Below the pieces are notes generated by a model, which worked only from the letters and a program-made list of their open reading frames with translations, made no database searches and was not told the origin of the DNA. 64,000 nt of DNA from Rhizobium album (lineage in GTDB: Bacteria; Pseudomonadota; Alphaproteobacteria; Rhizobiales; Rhizobiaceae), in assembly GCF_003122325.1 (NCBI RefSeq), contig NZ_QFBC01000007.1, positions 186,001 through 250,000 on the forward strand, written 5' to 3'. The number at the start of each line of letters is the position of its first letter. Position 1 is the first letter of the stretch. The translations under genes and the position numbers were made by a program. Below are positions 55,981 through 64,000 of the stretch, piece by piece.

Positions 55981-56631
55981 ATGGTCGATCTTTCTCCGTT
56001 CTTCCTCAATCCGCGCGATTTCCTCAAAAGCAACCTGCTGGTCATGGACACCTCGCCGACCGGCGTGTGCGGGTCGCAGACGCCGGTCCTCGGCAACTTC
56101 ACCATCGATACCGACAATCGTTACGACAACGTCAAGCGCAAGTCGAAGCACTTCTGGAAAAGCGGCTACGACATCGCCGCCCTCAAGGTGAGCTGGAAGA
56201 ACCAGAGCGGCAACCAGACGGTGCCGGCCATATGGCTGCCCTACGAGGCCAACCAGATCCGCACCGCCAGCCTGCCGAGCGACGTGCCTTTCATGTTCAC
56301 CGCGCCGATGAGCGGCTGCACCTTCGCCATGTCGACATTCAAGAACGGTTCTGCACGGGTGGCGCACGTCAATTTCCAGACCGATGACGGCCATATCGAC
56401 ACGGCAAAGATGAATACCAACACCAGCGGCTTCAGAAAAACCATCGGCCGCGACGCCTATCGCACCAAGGTGCGCGGCAAGCCGGCCGCCCCCGAACGCC
56501 ATGCCGGCCTGCTGATGACGGTGATCGGCGTCAACGACCGCAAGAAAGGCTGGAAGTTTTACGGCCAGCAATACGAGATGGACATGGTGGCCGGCACGCT
56601 AGAATATATCGAGCTGAAGTATCTGAATTGA
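55981..56631 (+). CDS. Unrecognised 216-residue protein with CNF1/BLF1-like Cys-His motif
   Basis: A soluble, beta-rich-looking protein without signal peptide or membrane helix, and with no family I can name. It contains Thr107, Cys113 (FTAPMSGCTFAMSTF) and His129 (RVAHVNFQTDDG). The spacing T-x5-C and the SGC motif resemble BLF1 (Thr88, Cys94, His106, 211 residues, LSGC motif) and CNF1 (Cys866, His881), glutamine-deamidase toxins. This is a short-motif argument only. Trp and aromatic residues are common (NQSGNQTVPAIWLPYEANQI). It lies alone between ispA and convergent ispG. Confidence 0.8.
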   Translation: MVDLSPFFLNPRDFLKSNLLVMDTSPTGVCGSQTPVLGNFTIDTDNRYDNVKRKSKHFWKSGYDIAALKVSWKNQSGNQTVPAIWLPYEANQIRTASLPSDVPFMFTAPMSGCTFAMSTFKNGSARVAHVNFQTDDGHIDTAKMNTNTSGFRKTIGRDAYRTKVRGKPAAPERHAGLLMTVIGVNDRKKGWKFYGQQYEMDMVAGTLEYIELKYLN

Positions 56632-56654
56632 AAGCCGGCTAAGAATACTCCTGA

Positions 56655-56674
56655 AGGGCGCCTCACGGCGCTCT
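56655..56674. terminator. Hairpin between convergent 55981 gene and ispG
   Basis: AGGGCGCC-TCAC-GGCGCTCT forms an eight-pair stem (one G-T) just after the 216-residue gene and touching the ispG stop. It is followed by TATTCGG, so termination is weak. Confidence 0.5.
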
Positions 56675-57924
56675 TATTCGGCCGCCGTCTTCTGGCCGAA
56701 GCGCTTTTCGATGTATTCGATGACCAGCGCCTCGAAATCGGCGGCGATGTTCGGACCGCGCAGCGTCAGCGCCTTCTTGCCATCGATGAAGACCGGGGCT
56801 GCCCGGGTTTCGCCGGTGCCGGGAAGCGAAATGCCGATATCGGCGTGTTTGCTTTCGCCCGGCCCGTTGACGATGCAGCCCATGACCGCGACGTTGAGGG
56901 CTTCGACACCCGGATATTTTTCCCGCCACACCGGCATGTTCTTGCGGATGTCGTTCTGGATGTTCTGCGCCAGTTCCTGGAAGACCGTCGAGGTGGTGCG
57001 GCCGCAGCCCGGACAGGCGGCAACGACGGGGATGAACTGGCGGAAGCCCATGACCTGCAGCAGTTCCTGCGCCACCTGCACCTCGCGGCTGCGGTCACCG
57101 TTCGGCTCCGGCGTCAGCGACACGCGGATCGTGTCGCCGATGCCCTGCTGCAGCACGTAACCCATGGCGGCGGACGAGGCGACGATGCCCTTCGAGCCCA
57201 TGCCGGCTTCGGTGAGGCCAAGATGCAGCGCGTGGTCGGAGCGTTCCGAGATCATCGAATAGACGGCGATCAGGTCCTGCACCTGGCTGACCTTGGCGGA
57301 GAGGATGATGCGGTTGCGCGCCAGTCCGATCTCCTCGGCCATGTGCGCCGACAGAATCGCCGACTGGACGATCGCCTCGCGCGTCACCTGCCGGGCCGAC
57401 AGCGGAAAACCTTCCGCCTGGTTCTGGTCCATCAGGCTGGTCAGCAGGTCCTGGTCGAGCGAACCCCAGTTGACGCCGATGCGCACCGGCTTGTCGTAGC
57501 GGATCGCCATCTCGACGATATCGGCGAACTGCCTGTCCTTCTTGTCCTTGAAACCGACATTGCCGGGATTGATGCGGTATTTCGCCAAAGCCTCGGCGCA
57601 GCCCGGATGATCGGCGAGCAGCTTGTGGCCGATATAGTGGAAATCGCCGACCAGCGGCACATCCATGCCGAGCCGCAGCAGCCGGTCGCGGATCCGCGGC
57701 ACGGCGGCGGCACTTTCGTCGCGGTCGACGGTGATGCGGACGATCTCCGAGCCGGCCCGGAACAGCGCGGCGACCTGCGCCACGGTGGCGTCGATATCGG
57801 CCGTATCGGTATTGGTCATCGACTGGACGACGACGGGGGCGCCGCCGCCGACGATCACGCCGCCGACATCGACGGCGACCGAGGCCCGGCGCGGTTTCGG
57901 ATCATAATCACTGGCAGACAACAT
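56674..57924 (-). CDS. ispG: 4-hydroxy-3-methylbut-2-enyl-diphosphate synthase
   Basis: A [4Fe-4S] enzyme of the MEP pathway converting MEcPP to HMBPP. It has 416 residues. The N-terminal TIM barrel carries [20 protein letters not shown] and [20 protein letters not shown]; the C-terminal cluster domain has [16 protein letters not shown] and [20 protein letters not shown], supplying three Cys and the catalytic Glu. Its substrate stream leads to ispA, 2 kb away. Confidence 0.97.
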   Translation of the reverse strand: MLSASDYDPKPRRASVAVDVGGVIVGGGAPVVVQSMTNTDTADIDATVAQVAALFRAGSEIVRITVDRDESAAAVPRIRDRLLRLGMDVPLVGDFHYIGHKLLADHPGCAEALAKYRINPGNVGFKDKKDRQFADIVEMAIRYDKPVRIGVNWGSLDQDLLTSLMDQNQAEGFPLSARQVTREAIVQSAILSAHMAEEIGLARNRIILSAKVSQVQDLIAVYSMISERSDHALHLGLTEAGMGSKGIVASSAAMGYVLQQGIGDTIRVSLTPEPNGDRSREVQVAQELLQVMGFRQFIPVVAACPGCGRTTSTVFQELAQNIQNDIRKNMPVWREKYPGVEALNVAVMGCIVNGPGESKHADIGISLPGTGETRAAPVFIDGKKALTLRGPNIAADFEALVIEYIEKRFGQKTAAE

Positions 57925-58017
57925 CGAGAAAAAACCCGCAGAATTCGTAATCTTTCAGGTGGATGATGCCATGGTCCTTGTCAACCGCCAATGAGCATCA
58001 CTTTTTGCGGATCTGCC

Positions 58018-59202
58018 TCATTGGATGTTGTCGGCATGGCGGGCGAGATGCGACAACACCAATACGACGATAAAAAGCACCGGAAGTGTGGCGAAGATGA
58101 TCGCAAAGCCGGTATGTTCGGCAATAAAGCCGATCAGCGACGGCGCAAACAGCATGCCGGAGTAACCGAGGAAGGTCGCGACCGAAATGCCGACGCCCGG
58201 CGCCAACCCCGGCATGTTGCCGGCCGCCGAAAAGGCGATCGGCACCATGTTGGAAATGCCGATGCCGGCGATGGCGAAACCGACGATGACCAGCATGGCA
58301 TCCGGGGCCAATCCGGAGATCAGCATACCGACGATCGCCATGGTCGTGCTGATGCGCAGCGTCAGCACCGCACCGAAGCGGTCGCGGACGAGGTCGCCGG
58401 CAAAACGCATCACCGCCATAGTCAGCGAGAAGGCCGCGAAGGCAAAACCGGACAGGGTCACGGAGGCGCCGAGTTCCTGGCGCAGATAGAGCGCGCCCCA
58501 ATCGAGGATCGCGCCTTCCGGCACCATGGAAAACAGCGCGACGATGCCGATCAGCCAGGGCAGCGGCGTCATCGGCAGCCTGGCCTTGCGCTTTCCTTCG
58601 CTCGGATGCGGCGCGTCGACAAAGATCATAGGCCAGGCGCCAGCCAGCATGGTCGCTGCCGCAATCGTCAGGATGACCGCATGCGTCATCGTGCCGAAGT
58701 GGGAAATGAGAAAACCGCCGGCTCCCGCACCGAGCAGGCCGCCGAGACTCCAGAAGGCGTGGCAGGACGACATAATCGAGCGGCGCATCGATTTTTCGAC
58801 CTCGACGGCGTTCGCATTCATGGCGACGTCCATGGCGCCGGCAAAGCCGCCAAAATAAACCATGGCGAAGACGCCGAACCAGGCATTGCCGGCCAGCGTT
58901 ACAAACAGCAGCGCCGGCACCAGCATGATCGCCAGCACCTTGACCACCGAAGCCGAGCCGTGGCGGGCGATCTGCGCCCCACCGATCGGCATCATCACCA
59001 GCGAGCCGATGCCGAACATCAGGATCATCAACCCAAGCTGGCCCTCGCTCAGTTCCAACCGCTTGGCGAATTCAGGAATCTTCGGCGCCCAGGATCCGAC
59101 CATGAATCCATTGATCAGGAACAGCAGGGAAACGGCGATACGGCTTTTCGGAAAAAAGCCGCCAGCCCGTTCGGTCGTGGACGACGTCGTCAAATTATCC
59201 AT
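58018..59202 (-). CDS. MFS transporter (YbjJ-like)
   Basis: 394 residues, about twelve helices. MFS elements: INGFMVGSWAPKIPEFAKRL at the first helix, an Arg-rich cytoplasmic loop in the second half (GDLVRDRFGAVLTLRIST), and a central basic loop (HPSEGKRKARLP). FGGFAGAMDVAMNANAVEVE is typical of the YbjJ/fucose-permease-like group. The substrate is unknown. An AT-rich palindromic operator-like sequence lies 33 bases upstream. Confidence 0.88.
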   Translation of the reverse strand: MDNLTTSSTTERAGGFFPKSRIAVSLLFLINGFMVGSWAPKIPEFAKRLELSEGQLGLMILMFGIGSLVMMPIGGAQIARHGSASVVKVLAIMLVPALLFVTLAGNAWFGVFAMVYFGGFAGAMDVAMNANAVEVEKSMRRSIMSSCHAFWSLGGLLGAGAGGFLISHFGTMTHAVILTIAAATMLAGAWPMIFVDAPHPSEGKRKARLPMTPLPWLIGIVALFSMVPEGAILDWGALYLRQELGASVTLSGFAFAAFSLTMAVMRFAGDLVRDRFGAVLTLRISTTMAIVGMLISGLAPDAMLVIVGFAIAGIGISNMVPIAFSAAGNMPGLAPGVGISVATFLGYSGMLFAPSLIGFIAEHTGFAIIFATLPVLFIVVLVLSHLARHADNIQ

Positions 59203-59234
59203 GATCTCACTTCCTATAACGTTGCCGGACTTTA

Positions 59235-59249
59235 TTTAAATCGATTAAA
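59235..59249 (-). promoter_or_regulatory. Operator-like palindrome upstream of MFS gene
   Basis: TTTAAATCGATTAAA, centred on ATCGAT, in a locally AT-rich stretch. The AAATCGATT core resembles operators of LacI/ROK-type sugar repressors. No regulator gene is adjacent. Confidence 0.35.
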
Positions 59250-59485
59250 TTTGCAAGATCCAACCGAAATGCCACCGTCACGTTTTGTTTCCCGCTGTTA
59301 AGCCAGTCTGATTCGGGCCGGTTTATCGCCAGTAGAATCGCTCAGGACAACTGTCAAATCTCACCTGCAAGGGCAGGTTCTGACAATTGACAGCGACACC
59401 GCCATTGACCAAGGTGCCGCCGATTTTCGACTTCATTCCCCTTCCGGCATCCCGATTTCCGGGGTGCCTACCGTATGGTGCATCC

Positions 59486-60355
59486 GTGAAAAGTTCGATC
59501 GGTCTCGGCATTCTGCTGACCAGCCTCGCCTATTTCCTGTTTACCGGCCACGACGTCACCATCAAGCTGCTGGTCGAAACCATGTCGGTCTGGCAGATCC
59601 TGTTCTTCCGCACGGTCACCATCCTGCTCGGCTGTTTTTTCGTCGGGCGCCTGGAACTGGTCGACAACATCGTCCATTCGCCGATCATCAAGCCGATGGC
59701 GATCCGCAGCATCCTGCTTCTCACCGCCTGGCTGTCATATTATACGGCGGCCCGCCACCTGCAGCTGGCCGAACTGACGACGCTTTATTTCGCGGCTCCT
59801 GTCGTTGCGACCGTGCTGGCGATGATTTTCCTCAAGGAAACGGTGTTCTGGCCGCGCTGGCTGGCCGTCGCCGTCGGTTTCACCGGCGTGGTGATCGCCA
59901 GCAACCCGACGGGACTGACCCTGTCGCTGCCGGTCTACCTGACGCTGCAGGCCGCCGTGCTCTGGGCGAGCGCCACCATCCTCCTGCGCAAGACGGCGAT
60001 GGCGGAAAAGAGCATCGTGCAGATGACGATGTCCAACCTGTTTTTCCTCGTCATGACCGGGATCATGCTCTTCTGGCACTGGAAGACGCCCGATCTCCAG
60101 GAAACGATCCTGCTTGCCGCCACAGGCATCATCGGCGGGCTGGCGCAATTCGCCTTTTTCGAGGGGATGCGGCGGGCGCCGGTCTCGGTGCTCGCGCCGT
60201 TCGAATATACATCGCTCGTCTGGGCGTTTTTCCTCGGCTACCTGATCTGGAGCGATATTCCGAGGCCGGGCGTGGTGGTCGGCGCGACGCTGATCGTCTT
60301 CGCCGGCTTGATCATCATTGTCAGCGAGCGCCTGCGGCAGCGCGCCGAAGCATGA
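59486..60355 (+). CDS. DMT-superfamily (EamA) transporter
   Basis: 289 residues, ten helices, two EamA repeats. The first repeat has the conserved FFRTVTILLGCFFVGRLELV and YYTAARHLQLAELTTLYFAA (read SYYTAARHLQLAE), and the second ends APFEYTSLVWAFFLGYLIW. The GTG at 59486 is preferred as it begins just before helix 1 (KSSIGLGILLTSLAYFLFTG); an ATG at 59387 would add 33 unusual residues. It is an exporter or importer of small metabolites; specificity is unknown. Confidence 0.85.
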   Translation: MKSSIGLGILLTSLAYFLFTGHDVTIKLLVETMSVWQILFFRTVTILLGCFFVGRLELVDNIVHSPIIKPMAIRSILLLTAWLSYYTAARHLQLAELTTLYFAAPVVATVLAMIFLKETVFWPRWLAVAVGFTGVVIASNPTGLTLSLPVYLTLQAAVLWASATILLRKTAMAEKSIVQMTMSNLFFLVMTGIMLFWHWKTPDLQETILLAATGIIGGLAQFAFFEGMRRAPVSVLAPFEYTSLVWAFFLGYLIWSDIPRPGVVVGATLIVFAGLIIIVSERLRQRAEA

Positions 60356-60385
60356 TCCCGGCCGGCAAAAGCCGCCCGGGATCAT
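60352..60385. terminator. Hairpin between convergent DMT and pyc genes
   Basis: ATGATCCCGGCCGGC-AAAA-GCCGCCCGGGATCAT, 14 pairs with one C-C mismatch. It is a strong shared 3' structure with no long T run. Confidence 0.7.
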
Positions 60386-60400
60386 AAAGAACGTCAGCGA

Positions 60401-63400
60401 TCAGGCGCCGTAGACGACCAGCAGGTCCTTGGCGTCGATCTGGTCGCCGGCGCGGACGAGAATTTCGGCGATCGTGCCTTCCTTTTCCGCGTGGATCGCC
60501 GTTTCCATCTTCATCGCCTCGATCGACACCAGCACGTCGCCGGCGCCGACCGTCTGGCCCGGATTGACGAAGACACGGCTGATGACGCCCGGCATCGGCG
60601 CGCCGACATGGGCGGCATTGCCCACGTCCGCCTTACGGCGCGCGGCAGCGCCCGTGGCGCCATGCGCCCGATCCGGCACCTTGATGCGCCGCGGCTGGCC
60701 GTTGAGTTCGAAGAACACCGTCACCATGCCCTGGCTGTCGGTCTGCGAAATCGCCTGGTTGACGATGACCAGCGTCTTGCCCTTCTCGATATCGGCAAAC
60801 AGCTCCTCCCCGTCCTTCAACCCGTAGAAATAGGCGGGCGTCGGCAGCACGGAGACCGGGCCGTAGGTATCCGAAGCCAGCGCAAAATCGGTGAAGACCT
60901 TGGGATACATCAGGTAGGAGGCGAATTCGAAATCGCTGACCGGCCGCTCCAGCTTGGTCTCGATCGCCTTGCGCTCGGCATCGAGATCGGCCGGCGGCAG
61001 CAGCGAGCCGGGCACGGCGGTGTAGGGCTCCTCACCCTTCAGCGCCTTCTTCTGCAGCGCTTCCGGCCAACCGGACGGCGGCTGACCGAGATCGCCCTTG
61101 AGCATCGACACCACCGATTCCGGGAAGGAGACGTCCTTGTCCGGATTGACGACGTCGGCAACCGTCAGATCCTGGGACACCATCATCAGCGCCATGTCAC
61201 CGACGACCTTGGAGGACGGCGTCACCTTGACGATATCGCCGAACATCTGGTTGGCGTCGGCATAGGCTTGCGCCACCTGGTGCCAGCGGGTCTCCAGCCC
61301 GAGCGAACGGGCCTGTTCCTTGAGGTTGGTGAACTGGCCGCCCGGCATTTCGTGCAGGTAGACTTCCGAAGCCGGCCCCTTGAGGTCGCTTTCGAAGGCG
61401 GCATACTGGTTGCGCACCGCTTCCCAATAGAAGGAGATGCGGCGGATCCACTCCGGATCGAGGCCCGGATCCCGCTCCGAACCGCGCAGAGCCTCGACGA
61501 TCGAGCCGAGACAGGGCTGCGAGGTGTTGCCGGAAAGCGCGTCCATCGCCGCATCGACCGCATCGACACCGGCATCGACGGCCGCAAGCACGGTGGCGGC
61601 GGCAATGCCCGATGTATCGTGGGTGTGGAAATGGATCGGCAGGCCGGTTGCCTCGCGCAGCGCCTTGAACAGCACCTTTGCCGCAGCCGGCTTCAGGAGG
61701 CCGGCCATGTCCTTGAGCGCGATGATGTGGGCGCCGGCCTTTTCAAGCTCGACGGCGAGGTTGGTGTAATATTTCAGATCGTATTTCGGCCGGGCCGAAT
61801 TGAGGATGTCGCCGGTGTAGCAGATCGCCGCTTCGCAGAGCTTATTCTCCTCGGCGACGGCATCCATCGACACCCGCATGTTCTCCACCCAGTTCAGGCA
61901 GTCGAAGACACGGAACAGGTCGATGCCGCCCCTGGCGGCCTGGCGGACGAAATATTTGACGACGTTGTCGGGATAGTTCTTGTAGCCGACGCCGTTGGCG
62001 CCGCGCAGCAGCATCTGCAGCAGCAGGTTCGGTGCCGCCTCGCGCACCAGCGCCAGTCGCTCCCACGGATCTTCCGTCAGGAAGCGCATCGACACGTCGA
62101 AGGTGGCGCCGCCCCAGCACTCCAGCGACAGGAGATTCGGCAAAGCATGCGCATAGGTGCCGGCGATACGGGCGATGTCATGGGTGCGCATGCGGGTGGC
62201 GAGCAGCGACTGGTGGCCGTCACGCATCGTCGTGTCGGTCATCAGCACGCGCTTTTCATTGCGCATCCACTCGCCGAACCCCTTCGGGCCGAGCGTGTCG
62301 AGCAACTGGCGCGTCCCGTCCGGCACGCCGTTGCCGTTGGTGTAGGGCACGATCGGCTTTGCCGCATCTTCGGAGGGACGTGGACGGTCCTTGGCTTCGG
62401 GATGACCGTTGACCGTGACATCCGCAAGATAGGTGAGAAGCTTGGTGGCGCGATCCTGGCGCTTGACCTGCTGGAACAGCTCCGGCGTCGAGTCGATGAA
62501 CCGCGTCGTATAGCTGTTGTCGCGGAATTTCGGATGACCGATGATCGCTTCCAGGAAGGTCAGGTTGGTGGCGACGCCGCGGATACGGAATTCGCGCAGC
62601 GCGCGGTCCATGCGGGCGATGGCTTCCGGCGGGTTCGGCGCCCAGGCCGTGACCTTGACCAGCAGCGGGTCGTAATAACGGGTAATGATCGCCCCGGCAT
62701 AGGATGTGCCGCCATCGAGACGGATGCCGAAACCGGAGGCCGAACGATAGGCGGTGATACGGCCGTAGTCGGGAATGAAGTTCTGCTCGGGATCTTCCGT
62801 GGTGATGCGGCACTGCAGCGCGTGGCCGTTGAGGCGGATGTCCTCCTGGCGCGGCACGCCCGATTCCGGCGTACCGATGGCGAACCCTTCGAGGATATGG
62901 ATCTGTGCCTTGACGATATCGATACCGGTGACGACTTCGGTGACGGTATGCTCGACCTGGATGCGCGGATTGACCTCGATGAAGTAGAATTTTCCGGTAT
63001 CGGCATCCATCAGGTACTCGACCGTGCCGGCGCCGATGTAGTTGGTCGCCTTGGCGATCTTCAGCGAATAGGCTGCCAGTTCCTGGCGTTGTGCTTCGGT
63101 CAGGTAAGGCGCCGGCGCACGCTCGACGACCTTCTGGTTGCGGCGCTGGATGGAGCAGTCACGCTCGAACAGGTGCACGACATTGCCATGCGTGTCGCCG
63201 AGGACCTGGCTTTCGACGTGGCGGGCGCGCTCGACGAGCTTTTCGAGATAGACTTCGTCCTTGCCGAAGGCGGCCATGGCCTCGCGCTTGGCTTCCGTCA
63301 CCTCGCGGGCAAGGTCGGCTTCGGCGCGGATCGCCCGCATGCCACGGCCGCCGCCGCCCCAGGATGCCTTGAGCATCACCGGATAACCGATTTCGGCGGC

Positions 63401-63865
63401 CATCTTCTTGACCGCCTCCATGTCGTCGGGCAACGGCTCTGTTGCCGGCACCACCGGCACCCCGACGGAAATCGCCAGGTTGCGGGCGGCAACCTTGTTG
63501 CCGAGCTGGCGCATCGTCGCCGGCTTCGGGCCGATGAAGATGATGCCGGCCTTGTCGCAGGCGTCGACGAATTCCGGGCTCTCCGACAGCAGGCCGTAAC
63601 CCGGGTGGATGGCATCGGCGCCCGAAAGCTTGGCGACGCGGATGACTTCGTCGATCGACAGGTAGCTTTCGATCGGTCCGAGATCGCGCGACAGATGCGG
63701 GCCGCGGCCGACCTGGTAACTTTCGTCCGCCTTGAACCGATGCAGCGCCAGCTTGTCCTCTTCCGCCCAGATCGCCACCGTTTTTATGCCCAGTTCATTG
63801 GCGGCGCGGAAAACGCGAATAGCGATTTCGGATCGGTTGGCGACAAGGATCTTGGATATGGACAA
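60401..63865 (-). CDS. pyc: Pyruvate carboxylase
   Basis: A biotin enzyme making oxaloacetate from pyruvate and bicarbonate. It has 1154 residues and starts with TTG at 63865 behind GAGGAG. Biotin carboxylase about 1-455 (KILVANRSEIAIRVFRAANE, ATP loop KASWGGGGRGMR, EVNPRIQVEHTVTE). Carboxyltransferase about 530-810 (MTDTTMRDGHQSLLATRMRT, metal ligands in HFHTHDTSG). The PYC/OADA region carries the allosteric part. The biotinyl domain has the modified Lys in VSIEAMKMETA near residue 1117. It is anaplerotic and essential for growth on many sugars in rhizobia. Confidence 0.97.
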   Translation of the reverse strand: MSISKILVANRSEIAIRVFRAANELGIKTVAIWAEEDKLALHRFKADESYQVGRGPHLSRDLGPIESYLSIDEVIRVAKLSGADAIHPGYGLLSESPEFVDACDKAGIIFIGPKPATMRQLGNKVAARNLAISVGVPVVPATEPLPDDMEAVKKMAAEIGYPVMLKASWGGGGRGMRAIRAEADLAREVTEAKREAMAAFGKDEVYLEKLVERARHVESQVLGDTHGNVVHLFERDCSIQRRNQKVVERAPAPYLTEAQRQELAAYSLKIAKATNYIGAGTVEYLMDADTGKFYFIEVNPRIQVEHTVTEVVTGIDIVKAQIHILEGFAIGTPESGVPRQEDIRLNGHALQCRITTEDPEQNFIPDYGRITAYRSASGFGIRLDGGTSYAGAIITRYYDPLLVKVTAWAPNPPEAIARMDRALREFRIRGVATNLTFLEAIIGHPKFRDNSYTTRFIDSTPELFQQVKRQDRATKLLTYLADVTVNGHPEAKDRPRPSEDAAKPIVPYTNGNGVPDGTRQLLDTLGPKGFGEWMRNEKRVLMTDTTMRDGHQSLLATRMRTHDIARIAGTYAHALPNLLSLECWGGATFDVSMRFLTEDPWERLALVREAAPNLLLQMLLRGANGVGYKNYPDNVVKYFVRQAARGGIDLFRVFDCLNWVENMRVSMDAVAEENKLCEAAICYTGDILNSARPKYDLKYYTNLAVELEKAGAHIIALKDMAGLLKPAAAKVLFKALREATGLPIHFHTHDTSGIAAATVLAAVDAGVDAVDAAMDALSGNTSQPCLGSIVEALRGSERDPGLDPEWIRRISFYWEAVRNQYAAFESDLKGPASEVYLHEMPGGQFTNLKEQARSLGLETRWHQVAQAYADANQMFGDIVKVTPSSKVVGDMALMMVSQDLTVADVVNPDKDVSFPESVVSMLKGDLGQPPSGWPEALQKKALKGEEPYTAVPGSLLPPADLDAERKAIETKLERPVSDFEFASYLMYPKVFTDFALASDTYGPVSVLPTPAYFYGLKDGEELFADIEKGKTLVIVNQAISQTDSQGMVTVFFELNGQPRRIKVPDRAHGATGAAARRKADVGNAAHVGAPMPGVISRVFVNPGQTVGAGDVLVSIEAMKMETAIHAEKEGTIAEILVRAGDQIDAKDLLVVYGA

Positions 63866-63918
63866 GGCGGTCTCCTCAAACAGCGCAAGCGGGATCTATG
63901 TTGCACCCGCGAAATAAA

Positions 63919-63946
63919 TCCATAATCGCTTGCGTGGGGAAGTCAA
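63919..63946 (-). promoter_or_regulatory. Candidate pyc promoter
   Basis: On the minus strand TTGACT, a 16-base spacer and TATGGA, ending about 54 bases before the TTG start. The -35 is good and the -10 poor. Confidence 0.4.
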
Positions 63947-64000
63947 TTTTTCCTTGCCGGCCTCATGTCAAAATTGTGGCGACGTCAGGAAATCAGACCC

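Noticed and set aside
60491-63925. Long open frame (1144 codons) on the plus strand opposite pyc
   Set aside because: It mirrors a biotin carboxylase read on the other strand. High GC at third positions keeps the antisense frame open, and the translation has no recognisable domain and an unusual His/Arg/Asp-rich composition.

Overview
The window is a stretch of high-GC alphaproteobacterial chromosome, most likely from a member of the Rhizobiaceae (Rhizobium/Agrobacterium/Ensifer type). The evidence is gene content and order: rpoH2 next to carD, fdxA, an S4 protein and a Suv3-like helicase; the phbA-phbB/phaR polyhydroxybutyrate cluster; a SAM-II riboswitch before metA; a cenR-type regulator beside a cyclic-nucleotide-binding protein; several EcfG-type promoter motifs and one CtrA-type box. 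Nearly all of it is ordinary core genome. I see no insertion sequences, prophage, integrase, CRISPR array, rRNA operon or obvious horizontally acquired island.

Layout. 1-6800: tRNA-modification, lysine/cell-wall and translation genes (mtaB cut by the window edge, dapF, a candidate small RNA, ffh, chorismate mutase, rpsP, rimM, trmD, rplS). 7000-13900: an amino-acid ABC binding protein and permease without an ATPase, leuC, a SixA-like phosphatase, a palindromic intergenic repeat, an aldo/keto reductase, an L,D-transpeptidase-like protein, and the cenR-type/cNMP pair. 13900-20500: xthA, lolA, ftsK with a CtrA-type box upstream, and glnK-amtB with NtrC/sigma-54-type sites. 20500-30000: TesB thioesterase, a ubiquinone-type hydroxylase, small quality-control genes, tRNA-Gly(GCC), thiamine pyrophosphokinase, an ABC-F protein and an SbmA/BacA-like membrane protein whose ATPase motifs have decayed.

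30000-40700: a MoxR ATPase and its likely VWA partner, separated by a SAM-II-controlled metA-GNAT unit; galM; a MarR/MFS efflux pair with an operator between them; and thiBPQ behind a TPP riboswitch. 40900-49600: an M48 lipoprotein protease, rpoH2, carD, fdxA, the S4 and helicase pair, and a small stress-type membrane protein/lipoprotein pair. 49600-64000: PHB synthesis and its regulator phaR, a small membrane protein, rpmF, a GST, mtgA, ispA, an unrecognised 216-residue protein, ispG, two transporters and pyruvate carboxylase.

How parts fit together. Metabolite sensing recurs: SAM-II for methionine, TPP for thiamine uptake, PII/NtrC/sigma-54 for ammonium. Three EcfG-type promoter motifs (rpoH2, the DUF3309 gene, the small membrane protein at 52455) suggest general-stress control of otherwise scattered genes. 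The best candidate for something undescribed is the protein at 55981-56631, which carries a T-x5-C...H arrangement with an SGC motif reminiscent of CNF1/BLF1-type glutamine deamidases. Next are the intact but motif-less ATPase half of the SbmA-like protein and the structured short transcript before ffh. All functional statements come from reading the sequence; no database search was possible.
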